Positions 1 to 9,584 are shown, counted from the first letter of the stretch. The stretch: 64,000 nt of DNA from Shewanella algidipiscicola (GCF_003605125.1 NZ_QPQT01000002.1:287576-351575), one strand, 5' to 3'. The notes: generated by a model not told the origin, from the sequence alone. A program made the numbers and translations.

Positions 1-335
1 GTTGTGGTGTGAGTGTCACTGTCGTATTGCTGTTTGGCTTGCAGTGAAAGGTTGGCGCTGTGGATCTGGTCGCGTTCGACGCCTGCTTCGGCTAAACGGG
101 CTAAAAAGTCTGCGACCGCCTTATCGGAATTAGCCTTAGCGTCTGCCGGAGTCTTAGCCTCGCTGACCACTTCGACATTAATTTCCGCCATATCGGCCTT
201 AACCATCACCTGGCTGGTGCCGACGGTTTCAATATGGGGAAAATTGAGTTCATTGGCTTCAGCCTTTGTGGCTGCGATAGCCAGGGTGCTGCTCAACAAA
301 CTCGCCGTTAATGTTGCTAATATGGTTTTTTTCAT
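1..335 (-). CDS. SIMPL-domain (DUF541, YggE-like) periplasmic protein, 3' end cut by window
   Basis: Partial gene read leftward from an ATG at 335; the C-terminal part lies outside the window. The visible 111 residues start with a Sec signal peptide (MKKTILATLTASLLSSTLAIA, about 21-25 residues) and continue into a region typical of the SIMPL/DUF541 family: an ETVGTSQVMVKADMAEINV strand, then a helix rich in Ala/Lys (PADAKANSDKAVADFLARL) and 'AGVERDQIHSANLSLQ'. E. coli YggE of this family is a periplasmic protein linked to lower oxidative stress, but its biochemistry is unclear. The opposite frame is also open over this stretch, but lacks any family signature and is a shadow. Function of this copy is inferred from family only. 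Confidence 0.8.
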   Translation of the reverse strand, partial: MKKTILATLTASLLSSTLAIAATKAEANELNFPHIETVGTSQVMVKADMAEINVEVVSEAKTPADAKANSDKAVADFLARLAEAGVERDQIHSANLSLQAKQQYDSDTHTT

Positions 336-540
336 TGTTTACTCCGAAATAAGGATGTTAGTCATTGATTGAACCTAGAGATTGTCAATCCTATGCGTTA
401 TAAACGGCCGAGTTTGCTAAAAGGGTTAAGTGTGGTGAATTTTTTATTTAACCTGAATATAGGTTGTTTGGTGTGCCGAACATATTGCCCCACTTAAATG
501 AAGTTTAAAAGACTGAGCACAGGCAGTTGCGTTAGGGGAG

Positions 541-572
541 CCAGCCGCAGTCACTTTGAGTGACTGCGCTGG
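541..572. terminator. Strong hairpin downstream of the PepSY gene
   Basis: The arm at 541-555 pairs with 559-572 over 14 bp with one bulged C and a 3-base loop. It lies about 50 bases past the stop of the leftward PepSY operon. A short TTTT follows it only on the plus strand, so as a factor-independent terminator for the leftward operon it is imperfect. It could instead stabilise the mRNA 3' end. The rest of 336-622 holds no supportable gene. Confidence 0.4.
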
Positions 573-622
573 TTTTATGTCAGCTATGAGTTTAATTTTA
601 GCGGTTGTTATTGGCTTAAGGC

Positions 623-2245
623 TTAAGCCGTCTCGGCCTTTAAAGGCGATATACTTTGAACAGTTTCGGCTTTGGTGGCTATTGCCCAAATGCTATTTGG
701 CTCCCCCCGATGTGCTCTTAAGTATGTTTTTCGGCTGGCAATATAAAACAGCAATGCAAATATTGTTGCCACAATTTCAACCGATGCCCCATAAAGTCCC
801 CCTAGGGACCACGTCTCAAATAATAGCGGAGAAGCCAGTGCTAGGGATGTCAGCGGGATCAGTAAACAGGTGGCCGCTAAGCTCCGTAATAAGTGAATCG
901 CCGCAATTGCCGCTCCGCGCCATAAAGCGTAGCCAATAGCGCCAAAGAAGCTAAGGTAATAGCAGTAGAGATAAGAGTAGTTGGTTTGAAGCTCAAATAT
1001 ATAGAGCCATTTCGTGGCGAGTATCGCGACGCAAACGCCTAATATCGAACCCAAGCAGACACCTACAGTTAACGCGGCCATCAGGTAACTTGAGCGAGTC
1101 TGTTGTCCCTGTTTTTGTCGGCGCTTTTCGAGCCACAATAAATTGCCGCTATAGAACAAAAAGGCACCTAGCAACCCCATAGCGAAATAAAGCCAACGGC
1201 CAAAGTAACCGGCATAGTTACCAAAGTGTAGACCGAAAAAGCTATTAACGATGGCGGTATAGATACCAGCCTCGTCGTTGGCAATGGTGTTGAAAGCGAT
1301 TTTTTGGGTATAAGGATTCATATAGATGTAATCGCTATAGCCGCCGCGCATGATGGTATTATCGCTAACCAGTTTTACCGCAAGGCTTGGGTTGCTGCTG
1401 TCCAGCCTAGAGAACGCCATGGAGCTTATGCGGTAGCCCTCGCTCATGGCATTGATTTTCTCTAGATAACTGGTGACGGGGGGCAGATCGGCAACCGAAT
1501 AGCTGATATTTGACTGGGGTCTGGGGGAGAACATCGGCTTATCGCCATAGACCAGACTTAACCCGCCGTAGAGTACATCGTGAAAGGCAAATATGACGAC
1601 ACTCCAAGCGATAATGATGTGAAAGGGGAGGCTAAAGATCCCCACTAGGTTATGGCTATCGAGCCAAAAGCGATTAGCGCCCTTATTTTTACGCAGCGCA
1701 AACAGGGTCTTCATCATTGTGGGCAGTAAAAAAATCACCCCTGAGACGAGCGTCAAGAAATAGAGTAGCGATGCGATACCCAGTACTAATACCCCTAATC
1801 TTTCATGGCCGATCTTACCCGGTATCCCTGCGGTGCGGTGTAGTTGATCGATGAGCCTGCCCAGTTTGTTGCTCGAACTGGCCACTGTGGTCAATTGATT
1901 ATCGTCATTGAGGCTCGCCTGAGTCAGGCTATCGTCGAGTCTTAGGCCGCGTCCACCGCCCTTTTCGTACCAGGCCATGGGAGACTTATCTTGGTCGAAA
2001 CTAATGATAAAACCTTGTTTGGCTTTATCGTGGTTTGCCATCGCTTGTTTGACTAAATCATCAAGCTGTGAAGTGTCTACTTGGGGTAAATGATGGCTAG
2101 GTGGTGTTGCCCATTGAGTAATCTGGGGTTTAAACATGGTCAATGACCCGGCATAAAATCCGATGAACAGAAATAAGCCGGCGATGATGCCTGTCCACGT
2201 ATGGATAGACTGATATGTGCGTAGGATATCGGAACGAATTTTCAC
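623..2245 (-). CDS. PepSY-associated TM-helix protein (iron-regulated inner-membrane protein)
   Basis: 540-residue integral membrane protein of the PepSY-TM family often found beside siderophore receptors. An N-terminal TM segment follows 'SDILRTYQSIHTWTGIIAGLF', where the H/W pair in 'IHTWTG' is typical of the family. A PepSY-like periplasmic loop is followed by several further TM helices (near residues 155-185, 205-235, 355-380 and four near the C-terminus). Members are thought to help ferric-siderophore reduction or transport at the inner membrane; that role is inferred. A GTG at 2245 is chosen because it overlaps the preceding stop as GTGA and has AGGTGG six bases upstream; another in-frame GTG lies at 2254. 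Third gene of a coupled operon, divergent from the TonB receptor. Confidence 0.8.
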   Translation of the reverse strand: MKIRSDILRTYQSIHTWTGIIAGLFLFIGFYAGSLTMFKPQITQWATPPSHHLPQVDTSQLDDLVKQAMANHDKAKQGFIISFDQDKSPMAWYEKGGGRGLRLDDSLTQASLNDDNQLTTVASSSNKLGRLIDQLHRTAGIPGKIGHERLGVLVLGIASLLYFLTLVSGVIFLLPTMMKTLFALRKNKGANRFWLDSHNLVGIFSLPFHIIIAWSVVIFAFHDVLYGGLSLVYGDKPMFSPRPQSNISYSVADLPPVTSYLEKINAMSEGYRISSMAFSRLDSSNPSLAVKLVSDNTIMRGGYSDYIYMNPYTQKIAFNTIANDEAGIYTAIVNSFFGLHFGNYAGYFGRWLYFAMGLLGAFLFYSGNLLWLEKRRQKQGQQTRSSYLMAALTVGVCLGSILGVCVAILATKWLYIFELQTNYSYLYCYYLSFFGAIGYALWRGAAIAAIHLLRSLAATCLLIPLTSLALASPLLFETWSLGGLYGASVEIVATIFALLFYIASRKTYLRAHRGEPNSIWAIATKAETVQSISPLKAETA

Positions 2246-2541
2246 AGCGACCACCTCAAAACGGCGAATAAAAGCAGGCTTGCTAGGTTTGCTACGCCTA
2301 AATAAAACAGTGCATTACGTGCAGTTTTGAACATAAAGCTCAAGCTGAAAATGCACAGCCACAATAGGCAAACCAGCCACATATTAAATTGCACTTTGGT
2401 CGGCGCATCTATACCTCCGGGGCCAAACCAGGCGAATAAACCTATGATGCCGTAAGCCAAGCTGAATCCTAACAGGCTAGCGATCAGCGTTTTTTGCCAC
2501 CATTGCGGTTGGATCTTATTGACAGGAGATAACACTTTCAT
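2242..2541 (-). CDS. Small membrane protein of iron-uptake operon (DUF3649-like)
   Basis: 99-residue protein starting MKVLSPVNK with about three hydrophobic segments (residues 17-36, 50-67, 75-95). It begins at 2541, where ATGA overlaps the stop of the preceding gene, and ends in a GTGA overlap with the PepSY gene, so the three are translationally coupled. A longer reading to 2592 would run into the upstream gene and is not favoured. Proteins of this size between a DUF3325-like and a PepSY gene are common in siderophore-receptor loci; I assign DUF3649 only tentatively. Function unknown; a role in ferric-siderophore handling is inferred from context. Confidence 0.7.
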   Translation of the reverse strand: MKVLSPVNKIQPQWWQKTLIASLLGFSLAYGIIGLFAWFGPGGIDAPTKVQFNMWLVCLLWLCIFSLSFMFKTARNALFYLGVANLASLLLFAVLRWSL

Positions 2542-2813
2542 GAAGAGCGCTCTTTTTTGCTGATTAAGGTGATAAATGGAATGCAGGCACATAGGCTAAT
2601 GGCGGTAAATAACCAAGTGAATATAGCTGCGGTCGTGGTTAACAATTGTAACCAGCTGAGCAATGCTGCCAGCAGTAAACTCCATCCCATCAGGGCTGCC
2701 GGAGTTGGTAGAGGTTGACGCAGTACCCGCTGGTGTTTGCGGGTTAAGTAGATAAGGGCCGTACCTATAAAACTCAGTACTAGAGCCATCAACTGAAACA
2801 TCACGGTATTCAT
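2538..2813 (-). CDS. Small membrane protein of iron-uptake operon (DUF3325-like)
   Basis: 91-residue protein with three predicted membrane segments (residues 5-24, 39-57, 62-83) separated by a basic loop 'LTRKHQRVLRQPLP'. The length and three-helix layout fit DUF3325, a family repeatedly found next to FecA/FhuE-type receptors. First gene of the leftward operon; its start at 2813 faces the receptor gene across 143 bases containing a Fur-box-like sequence. No catalytic motif is visible. Iron-regulated expression is inferred from the promoter region. Confidence 0.7.
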   Translation of the reverse strand: MNTVMFQLMALVLSFIGTALIYLTRKHQRVLRQPLPTPAALMGWSLLLAALLSWLQLLTTTAAIFTWLFTAISLCACIPFITLISKKERSS

Positions 2814-2856
2814 TCCTTGTTACGTTAGTTATTCAAGCTGACAAATATAGTAATGT

Positions 2857-2877
2857 AAATGATATTGATTCTCAATT
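2857..2877. promoter_or_regulatory. Fur-box-like operator between divergent iron genes
   Basis: The sequence AAATGATATTGATTCTCAAT resembles the Fur consensus of GATAAT hexamers (GATAATGATAATCATTATC). It is centred about 90 bases upstream of the TonB receptor and 55 upstream of the leftward operon, where it could repress both. Matched by eye only. Confidence 0.6.
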
Positions 2878-2956
2878 GTATTTAATCTTTGGTTAACGTA
2901 AATTATTGGCCTGTTAATTTACGTCTCACCTTTCTTGCCTTAACCAGAGGGTTTAT

Positions 2957-5014
2957 ATGAACAATAAGGCGCTTCAAAAAAAACTCCCCACCCTGACTTT
3001 GCTCTGTTCACCGTTATTATTGACCACCTATGCGATAGCAGACGATGCACCCGTGAAGCCGATGGAGGTGATCACTGTGCACGGGGAAAAAATGGAACGT
3101 AGTCTTAAAGACACGACGTCATCGGTATCTGTGATTGATAAAGAGATCTTAGATAGTGGCCAGTATCAATCGATTTCAAATTTGCTCGCCGAGGTCCCAA
3201 ATGTGGTGGCCTTGAGTGGCTCAGTTCCCGATATTCGAGGTGTGACGGGTAATGGCGCCGCAGGAGGGTTTAACTCCTTTTCTGGTGGTGCTAATGCTAG
3301 GGTCTCAACCTTAATTGATGGAGTGGCCGAACCCTTTATCGCCGATTTAACTGGAGATACAGGCCTTTGGGATATTCAGCAAGTTGAAGTATTTAGAGGC
3401 CCTCAATCTACGTTAAATGGACGCAATAGCATTGGTGGTACCGTCTTTATTAAGACTTTAGATCCGACATTTGATTGGAATGGTGCGGCTCGCATTGGTT
3501 ATCGTAATCAAGATAATTACCTCGACAGTGCGGTGATGCTATCTGGGCCGATTTTAGATGACCAACTGGCATTTCGCGTAAGTGGTCAAAATGTCACCGG
3601 CGATAGCTTTGTAGAAGAACATATCTATGCAAGTAATCCCGATAGCTTTGACCAAAATGAACTGACGACCAATCGTTGGCGAGCAAAATTACTCTGGCAA
3701 CCTGCAGGGTTAACAGATTTAACAGTGCTTTACGGTTACTCCTACAATCATGAGAAGGGCAATACCGGGCGCAAATTTTTTTCCGGTGATGATCCATGGG
3801 CCTTTAAGTCGATCATGCACAGATATATGGATACCGAGTCCCATACTCATTCGGTTAAATTTGATTATCAACTTAGTGAGAGTCAAAGTGTCGATCTGTT
3901 AGTGGCCTATATGGATTACCAATGGGGATTTAACTCCTACGAACCTAAAGTCACCAGCCAGCAGTATGTTGCCATGGATGATACAAGCTACACCTTAGAC
4001 GGAAAATACAGTTTTGGCTTAGATGACCCAAGCCTTAATGGCTTTGTCGGTTTGTCTCTTCATAAACGTAACCAAGACTTCGCTAGCGTTGGAAGCTATC
4101 CCTATCAAGGTGATGACACCAGTGAGTCTGAATCTGTGTACGCAGAGCTTTATTATCAGTTGAGCCAACATCTAGGGCTGACCCTCGGTGGCAGAGTCAT
4201 GCATGAGGAGCAAACGCGTAATTTCGCCGTGTTATCAACTGGTGAAGAGTTCAATGAGCAGTTAAATAAGAATAATACCGTGACCTTACCTAAATTCGTC
4301 TTACAGTATTTTGTTGATGACTCGACCACCTTATCGATCAGTGCGCGTCAAGGTTACAACTCTGGTGGCGGTGCGCTTTCAGCCGATAATCAGTATTACT
4401 ATTATGACGAAGAGTCGGTTAATACCTATGAGATCAGCTCACGCAGTCATTTCTTTAATGGCAATATTAGCTTGAATGCCAATTTGTTCTATAACGATTT
4501 TGAGGGTTATCAAGCATCGAATCGCCAACGTAGGATCACCAATATTGATAAGGCGGAGACTATGGGGCTCGAGGTTGAATTGACCGCGATGCTAACTGAT
4601 AATGTGCAGTTAACCAGTGGCTTTGGTTTGTTAGAAAGTGAGATTAAATCGGCCGATCAGGCCTATGGTGACATCATAGGTAATGAGCTTAATTCCGCGC
4701 CTAATGTTACCGCGAATGTAGGCTTAAAGTACTGGCTAAATGATGAGTTAACCTTAGGCGTATCTGGGCATTATGTCGGTGAATACTTTGGTGATATCAA
4801 TAATAGCGAGGAACGAGTCGCGGGTGACTATGTGATCACACGTTTTAACCTCGATTATCAAAATGAAAACTGGCGTATTAGTGGTTTCGTCAACAACCTA
4901 TTCGATGAGCAAGCCGTGACGGTCAGGCAACCTCCTAGACGCAATTATACTGATGGTTATGTGGCAATCGTTGATCCAAGAAACATTGGCGTATCGGTCG
5001 CGTATAACTTTTAG
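2957..5014 (+). CDS. TonB-dependent siderophore receptor
   Basis: 685-residue outer-membrane receptor. Signal peptide of about 28 residues ending 'TTYAIADD', then a TonB box-like stretch 'MEVITVHGEK' (about 36-45), a plug domain ('TTSSVSVIDKEILDSGQ', 'NVVALSGSVPDIRG', 'VEVFRGPQSTLNGRNSIGGTVFIKT') and a 22-strand barrel ending in 'RNIGVSVAYNF' with the terminal aromatic residue expected for outer-membrane insertion. The start has AGAGGG seven bases upstream. The substrate cannot be read from sequence; a xenosiderophore or catecholate is likely given the PepSY partner. The Fur-like box upstream and the divergent iron operon support iron control. Confidence 0.9.
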   Translation: MNNKALQKKLPTLTLLCSPLLLTTYAIADDAPVKPMEVITVHGEKMERSLKDTTSSVSVIDKEILDSGQYQSISNLLAEVPNVVALSGSVPDIRGVTGNGAAGGFNSFSGGANARVSTLIDGVAEPFIADLTGDTGLWDIQQVEVFRGPQSTLNGRNSIGGTVFIKTLDPTFDWNGAARIGYRNQDNYLDSAVMLSGPILDDQLAFRVSGQNVTGDSFVEEHIYASNPDSFDQNELTTNRWRAKLLWQPAGLTDLTVLYGYSYNHEKGNTGRKFFSGDDPWAFKSIMHRYMDTESHTHSVKFDYQLSESQSVDLLVAYMDYQWGFNSYEPKVTSQQYVAMDDTSYTLDGKYSFGLDDPSLNGFVGLSLHKRNQDFASVGSYPYQGDDTSESESVYAELYYQLSQHLGLTLGGRVMHEEQTRNFAVLSTGEEFNEQLNKNNTVTLPKFVLQYFVDDSTTLSISARQGYNSGGGALSADNQYYYYDEESVNTYEISSRSHFFNGNISLNANLFYNDFEGYQASNRQRRITNIDKAETMGLEVELTAMLTDNVQLTSGFGLLESEIKSADQAYGDIIGNELNSAPNVTANVGLKYWLNDELTLGVSGHYVGEYFGDINNSEERVAGDYVITRFNLDYQNENWRISGFVNNLFDEQAVTVRQPPRRNYTDGYVAIVDPRNIGVSVAYNF

Positions 5015-5030
5015 TGCAGGTAGGCTAATC

Positions 5031-5066
5031 GATAATGCAACGGGTTAATCGACTCGTTGCATTATC
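5031..5066. terminator. Bidirectional hairpin between the receptor gene and rluF
   Basis: A perfect 12-bp stem (GATAATGCAACG at 5031-5042 with 5055-5066) sits between two convergent genes. It is followed by a weak T-rich stretch (TTTAT). Position fits a shared transcription end. Confidence 0.6.
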
Positions 5067-5079
5067 TTTATATTGAGCG

Positions 5080-5973
5080 CTAACGCTTAGGGCGTCTAGA
5101 GTGGGATGGCTTACCTTTATTCGCGCCAGCAGGTTTTTTCTTTTTACCATGATGTTGCATAAAGTGCTCGGGGCCTTCAATCTTATCCCGTAGCGATTTA
5201 TTGGGTTTCTTGGCAGGCTTTTTTACCGCTTTTTTGGGGCTTTTCTTATCTTCAGATGAAGAGTGTTCGATAAGCTTAAACAGGGTTGAAAGTTCCTCCT
5301 CATCTAAGTCACGCCACTCTCCTAAAGGTAATCCTTTTAAGGAGACATTCATTATGCTTTGGCGTTCAAGCTTGGTCACCTCAAAATTGAAATGTTCACA
5401 CATTCTGCGGATTTGACGGTTAAGGCCTTGTACCAGAACGATTTTAAACACGAAAGTAGAGATCTGCTCTACCTTACATTTCTTGGTAATAACCCCAAGC
5501 ATGGGCACGCCAGCGCGCATGCCTGTTAAAAACGCCTCAGTGATCGGCTTGTTCACTGTCACCACATACTCTTTGTCGTGATTGTTGCCAGCACGCAAAA
5601 TTTTATTGACCAAGTCGCCATTATTGGTGAGGAATATCAGCCCTTGAGAGTCTTTATCTAAGCGGCCAATGGGAAACACTCGTTCGCTATGATTGACGAA
5701 GTCGACGATGTTATCGCGCTCGGCATTTTCGGTGGTGCTGACGATGCCGACAGGCTTATTTAAGGCGATAAATACCAAGTCGTCGGCGTCTCTTGGCTCA
5801 ATATCGCGGCCATTCACTTTCACCTTATCGCCAAATGAGACCTGGTCGCCTATTTGAGCACGTTTACCATTAATAAAAACATTACCTTGCTCGATAAAAC
5901 GATCGGCTTCTCGGCGAGAACAAATACCACTTTCACTGATGTACTTGTTAAGACGGATCCCAGCTTCGCTCAC
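5080..5973 (-). CDS. rluF: 23S rRNA pseudouridine(2604) synthase RluF
   Basis: 297-residue enzyme of the RsuA family that isomerises uridine to pseudouridine in 23S rRNA (U2604 in E. coli). An N-terminal S4 RNA-binding domain starts '[25 protein letters not shown]'. The catalytic motif '[20 protein letters not shown]' carries the conserved Asp, and the RluF-like end of the core is '[22 protein letters not shown]'. The C-terminal 60 residues are very rich in Lys/Pro, an RNA-binding tail common in this group. The GTG at 5973 is preferred: AAGGA lies seven bases upstream and the length matches E. coli RluF. An ATG at 6099 would add 42 residues of no clear family similarity. Confidence 0.88.
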   Translation of the reverse strand: MSEAGIRLNKYISESGICSRREADRFIEQGNVFINGKRAQIGDQVSFGDKVKVNGRDIEPRDADDLVFIALNKPVGIVSTTENAERDNIVDFVNHSERVFPIGRLDKDSQGLIFLTNNGDLVNKILRAGNNHDKEYVVTVNKPITEAFLTGMRAGVPMLGVITKKCKVEQISTFVFKIVLVQGLNRQIRRMCEHFNFEVTKLERQSIMNVSLKGLPLGEWRDLDEEELSTLFKLIEHSSSEDKKSPKKAVKKPAKKPNKSLRDKIEGPEHFMQHHGKKKKPAGANKGKPSHSRRPKR

Positions 5974-6250
5974 AATGGCTTCCTTTGAAAAGAGGAGCGC
6001 TTTCGCGTTCCGAATAATGGGCGCCAATTGCAGGGCGCAGTAGGTGTAAATGCTATCACATTCACTGTCATTGGGTGGCACAAAATGGTGTTTGCTCACG
6101 CTATCTATCAGTCATCTGACGGGAAGAGGACCACATCTATAACTTGAAAGTGAATTAATAATCGAATAAATAGCATATTTATTGACATGAAAAGGGCGGG
6201 TGCTTATAGTCTGTGGCTGTTGGGGTATTTATAGAAAAAGAGAGTTTACA

Positions 6251-6985
6251 ATGAACAAATCCGTGTTATTAGGCAGTTTTAGCTTGGTTGTAGCCTTGTT
6301 GTTAACTGGATGTGGTAAAAGTGATGATGTACTCGTGGTTGGAACCAATGCAGCCTTCCCACCTTTTGAATATGTCGGTGGTATTAGTGGCGATGAAATC
6401 AAAGGTTTCGATATAGATTTAGCGCGTCAGATAGCTAAAGACGCCGGCAAGACCTTAAAGGTCGAAAATATGAAGTTTGATTCGCTCATCGTGGCATTAA
6501 ACTCAGGTAAAATTGATTTTATCGCCTCGGGGATGACCATCACCCCCGAACGCCAAAAAAGCGTTGATTTTTCGGCGCCATACTATGAAGCAACCCAAGT
6601 GGTGTTAGTGAATAAAAATGATGAAGCTATTCACGGCCTTGATGACCTTAAAGGCAAGCATTTTGCGGTGCAGTTAGGGTCAACGGCCGACATCATGGCA
6701 AAGCAATATACCCAAGAGGTAACCGCCTTTAATACCGGTTTTGAAGCTATTAAAGAGCTGAAAAATGGCAAGGTGGATTTGGTGCTATTTGATAGTGAGC
6801 CTGCGGCTAGCTACCTAGCTAAAAATCCAGAGTTGAAACTTATCAGCCTCGACTTCGAGCCTGAGTTTTATGGGTTTGCTGTGAGCAAGAGCCAGCCTGA
6901 GCTACTTAAGAGTATCAATACGACCTTGGCCAATATGAAGGTCAGTGGCCAGTATGATGCACTGATCGCCCAACATATGAAGTGA
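6251..6985 (+). CDS. Amino-acid ABC transporter substrate-binding lipoprotein
   Basis: 244-residue periplasmic binding protein of SBP family 3. The signal peptide ends in a lipobox 'LLTGC' (Cys about 19), so the mature protein is probably lipid-anchored. Family hallmarks are 'VVGTNAAFPPFEYV', 'IKGFDIDLARQIAKDAG', 'FDSLIVALNSGKIDFIASGMTITPERQKSVDFSAPYYE' and 'GKHFAVQLGST'. The ATG at 6251 is used because it opens the signal peptide. It begins a three-gene operon with the permease eight bases downstream. Ligand is a polar amino acid by family; ArtJ/GlnH-type specificity cannot be settled by eye. Confidence 0.88.
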   Translation: MNKSVLLGSFSLVVALLLTGCGKSDDVLVVGTNAAFPPFEYVGGISGDEIKGFDIDLARQIAKDAGKTLKVENMKFDSLIVALNSGKIDFIASGMTITPERQKSVDFSAPYYEATQVVLVNKNDEAIHGLDDLKGKHFAVQLGSTADIMAKQYTQEVTAFNTGFEAIKELKNGKVDLVLFDSEPAASYLAKNPELKLISLDFEPEFYGFAVSKSQPELLKSINTTLANMKVSGQYDALIAQHMK

Positions 6986-6992
6986 GCAATCC

Positions 6993-7673
6993 ATGATAGA
7001 TGCAATTAACACTTCGCTGTTCACCCCGATAGGTGACGACGGCTTAATAGGTATCTTGCTGATTTTAAATGGTCTCAAGGTCACTTTGATGGTCACCTTT
7101 TTCGCCATGATCTTAGGGGCGATATTAGGCATTACCACCACCATGATGAAGATGTCATCTAAGTGGTATCTACGTTGGCCTGCCGACTTATATGTAGGTG
7201 TGATCCGCGGTACACCAGTGGTTGTGCAGTTAGTGATCCTTTATTTTATCGTATTATCCTCTTTAGATGTCGACAAGGTAACCGCGGCCATTATTGCCTT
7301 TGGCCTTAACAGCGGCGCCTATATCTCTGAAATTATTCGCGCTGGTATCGAAGCGGTGGATAAAGGGCAAACCGAGGCGGCGCGGTCATTAGGTTTGTCT
7401 CCTGGGATGACCATGAAAGAGGTGATCATGCCGCAGGCGGTAAAGAAGATTTTACCCGCCCTTGGCAACGAGTTTATCGTGCTACTGAAAGAGACTGCGG
7501 TCATAGGCTTTATTGGTGGCGTCGATTTGATGCGCGCCGGCGAAATCATTCGTAGCCGTACCTTTGAGGACAGTGTGCCGCTATTTACCTGTGCAATCAT
7601 CTACCTGCTACTGACGTACAGCTTCACCTTTATGCTGTCAAAACTGGAAAAGAGGCTAAAGCAAAGTGATTAA
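6993..7673 (+). CDS. Amino-acid ABC transporter permease
   Basis: 226-residue inner-membrane subunit of the HisM/GlnP family with about five TM helices. The EAA loop that contacts the ATPase is clear: '[34 protein letters not shown]' near residues 128-161. The N-terminal HEAT-type leader helix precedes '[20 protein letters not shown]'. It lies between the binding protein and the ATPase; its stop overlaps the ATPase start by eight bases. Only one permease is present, so the transporter is probably a homodimer in the membrane. Confidence 0.9.
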   Translation: MIDAINTSLFTPIGDDGLIGILLILNGLKVTLMVTFFAMILGAILGITTTMMKMSSKWYLRWPADLYVGVIRGTPVVVQLVILYFIVLSSLDVDKVTAAIIAFGLNSGAYISEIIRAGIEAVDKGQTEAARSLGLSPGMTMKEVIMPQAVKKILPALGNEFIVLLKETAVIGFIGGVDLMRAGEIIRSRTFEDSVPLFTCAIIYLLLTYSFTFMLSKLEKRLKQSD

Positions 7674-8391
7674 GATAACCAATTTACATAAGAGCTTCGG
7701 TGATAATCAGGTGCTCAAGGGGATTAGTCAGCATATTGCCCGCGGTGAAGTGGTGAGTGTAATTGGCCCAAGTGGTAGCGGTAAGAGTACCTTTTTACGC
7801 TGTATCAACTTGCTAGAACAGCCGACCGAAGGTGATATTGTTATCGATGGTCAGTCGATCACGGCTAAAGGCGCCTGCATCGATAAGCTGCGTCAAAAAG
7901 TGGGGATGGTGTTTCAAAACTTTAATCTGTTTCCTCATAAAACCGTGATGCAAAATATTACCTTAGCCCCAGTAAAGCTCGGCTTGATGAACCAAGTTGA
8001 GGCCGACCGTCAGGCGGTGGAGTTGCTGGCACAAGTCGGTTTGCAAGATAAAGCCAATGCTTATCCTGCCAGCTTATCGGGTGGCCAAAAGCAGCGGGTG
8101 GCCATTGCTCGTGCCTTGGCGATGCAGCCTGAATTAATGCTATTTGATGAGCCTACCTCGGCGCTCGACCCTGAAATGGTTGGCGACGTACTCGATGTGA
8201 TGAAGTCCTTGGCGTTAGCGGGCATGACCATGGTGATTGTCACCCATGAAATGGGCTTTGCGCGAGATGTGTCCGACAGAGTGATTTTTATGGATGGGGG
8301 CTATGTGGTGGAAGATAGCTCACCGCAAGCGCTGTTTAGCGCCCCTAAAGAGGCGCGTACTCAGGCATTTTTAAGCAAGGTATTACGCTAG
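7666..8391 (+). CDS. Amino-acid ABC transporter ATP-binding protein
   Basis: 241-residue ATPase of the GlnQ/ArtP class. Walker A 'GPSGSGKST' (about 34-42), Q-loop in '[13 protein letters not shown]', signature '[15 protein letters not shown]', Walker B '[14 protein letters not shown]', and H-loop '[11 protein letters not shown]'. Translation starts at GTG 7666 inside the end of the permease gene, implying coupling. It powers uptake of the ligand captured by the binding protein at 6251-6985. Confidence 0.92.
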   Translation: MIKITNLHKSFGDNQVLKGISQHIARGEVVSVIGPSGSGKSTFLRCINLLEQPTEGDIVIDGQSITAKGACIDKLRQKVGMVFQNFNLFPHKTVMQNITLAPVKLGLMNQVEADRQAVELLAQVGLQDKANAYPASLSGGQKQRVAIARALAMQPELMLFDEPTSALDPEMVGDVLDVMKSLALAGMTMVIVTHEMGFARDVSDRVIFMDGGYVVEDSSPQALFSAPKEARTQAFLSKVLR

Positions 8392-8463
8392 TCGGTTAGT
8401 CTATATTGATATTATGCCCCTAATTATCTATCGATAAAAAGGCTCTATTCTTGAGCAAATTAA

Positions 8464-8489
8464 CAAGGCAAGCTTGCGAGCTTGCCTTG
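8464..8489. terminator. Hairpin between convergent genes
   Basis: An 11-bp perfect stem (8464-8474 with 8479-8489, loop TGCG) lies between the ABC operon and the leftward LysR gene. No strong T-run follows on either strand, so termination is only probable. Confidence 0.45.
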
Positions 8490-8528
8490 CTATTGGTTGC
8501 ATTTTACGCGGCGCCCAGCGCCTTGAGT

Positions 8529-9584
8529 TTAAAGCGGTTTGCCGTTTGAGCCGCCAGTCGCATCACGAGAGTCGCTATTACAACCACAACCTTCGCCGCA
8601 CACAGGTTTAAGCTTGGTGTAGTTAAGCGATGGTGTTTTGCCATGATAGCGTGCTTGCATGTCGTGCAACTTGTCGGTCAGCATGGTTTTTAAACAGTTA
8701 GCCAGAGGTTCAATCACCCCCTGATGACAATGCAGATAATAGCTGTCACAGGGCAGACCGCTGGTGGCAAGCCACTGCTCGGAGACATCGATAAACCCCA
8801 CATCGCTGCGGTGCTCAAAGTAGGGCAGTGACATCACAGATGACAGCAGGCAAATATCATCGCTTCTACTGGTATGGTCGACCAACATACGCAAACTAGG
8901 GCTTCGCAGCACAATATTAAGATCGATATTATGGGCCTGGGCATACTGCTCTATGCCGTGTAATTGCTGCTCATGTAGGTTGGTGTTGACTAAGGTGATG
9001 TTGTAGTCAAATAGATCGACCAGAGGTTGTGTCGAGCTCAAGATCGGATGGCCGCTTCTAGCCACCATAAAAAAATGATCAATATCACCCAATTTAATGT
9101 TATTCACCATGGGATGATGGATAGGTTCGGTGGAGATGGTGCAATCAACTTTACCCTGACACAAGCGCTGGCTGATGTTTTCTGACCATGGCATCACATT
9201 GATATTGACCCCGCCTTCAATACAATGGCAGGTGTGTTTCAGGTTATTCATCACCATTAATGACCACTGTTCGTATGTGGCAATCGTCAACTGAAATGGC
9301 TCTAAGGTTTTGCCTATGGTGATGGCGATAATTTTGTCGTATTGCTCAAGAATGGTCTGCACCATGGGGTAGAGGCGTAGCGCAATATGATTGGGCTCAA
9401 AGCCATATTGCTGGCGGATAAATAGCTCATTTTCTAATACCTCACGCAGGCACATCAATGAGCGGCTGACCTTAGATTGAGTAGTCAGTAGTTTTTCAGC
9501 AACCGCGATGCCATTTCTAAGTTCAACCAAGCCGACAAATACCTGTAAGGTAAAGTAATCTAAGCGGCTGATTTTTTTGTACAT
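8529..9584 (-). CDS. LysR-family transcriptional regulator with Cys-rich C-terminal tail
   Basis: 351-residue regulator. The N-terminal winged helix is divergent but recognisable: 'TTQSKVSRSLMCLREVLENELFIRQQYGFEPN' (about 45-77). A type-2 periplasmic-binding-like effector domain follows. The last about 28 residues contain 'CGEGCGCNSDS', an unusual Cys cluster that could bind metal or sense redox state (inference). The start at 9584 has AAGGAG upstream; a longer reading to 9686 adds a low-complexity Pro-rich stretch. It is clearly paralogous to the LysR gene at 14223-15200, and the pair flanks the nrfBCD-like operon. Confidence 0.8.
   Translation of the reverse strand: MYKKISRLDYFTLQVFVGLVELRNGIAVAEKLLTTQSKVSRSLMCLREVLENELFIRQQYGFEPNHIALRLYPMVQTILEQYDKIIAITIGKTLEPFQLTIATYEQWSLMVMNNLKHTCHCIEGGVNINVMPWSENISQRLCQGKVDCTISTEPIHHPMVNNIKLGDIDHFFMVARSGHPILSSTQPLVDLFDYNITLVNTNLHEQQLHGIEQYAQAHNIDLNIVLRSPSLRMLVDHTSRSDDICLLSSVMSLPYFEHRSDVGFIDVSEQWLATSGLPCDSYYLHCHQGVIEPLANCLKTMLTDKLHDMQARYHGKTPSLNYTKLKPVCGEGCGCNSDSRDATGGSNGKPL

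Noticed and set aside
444..689. Leftward 81-codon open frame overlapping the end of the PepSY gene
   Set aside because: No ribosome site, no family pattern, overlaps a real gene in another frame.
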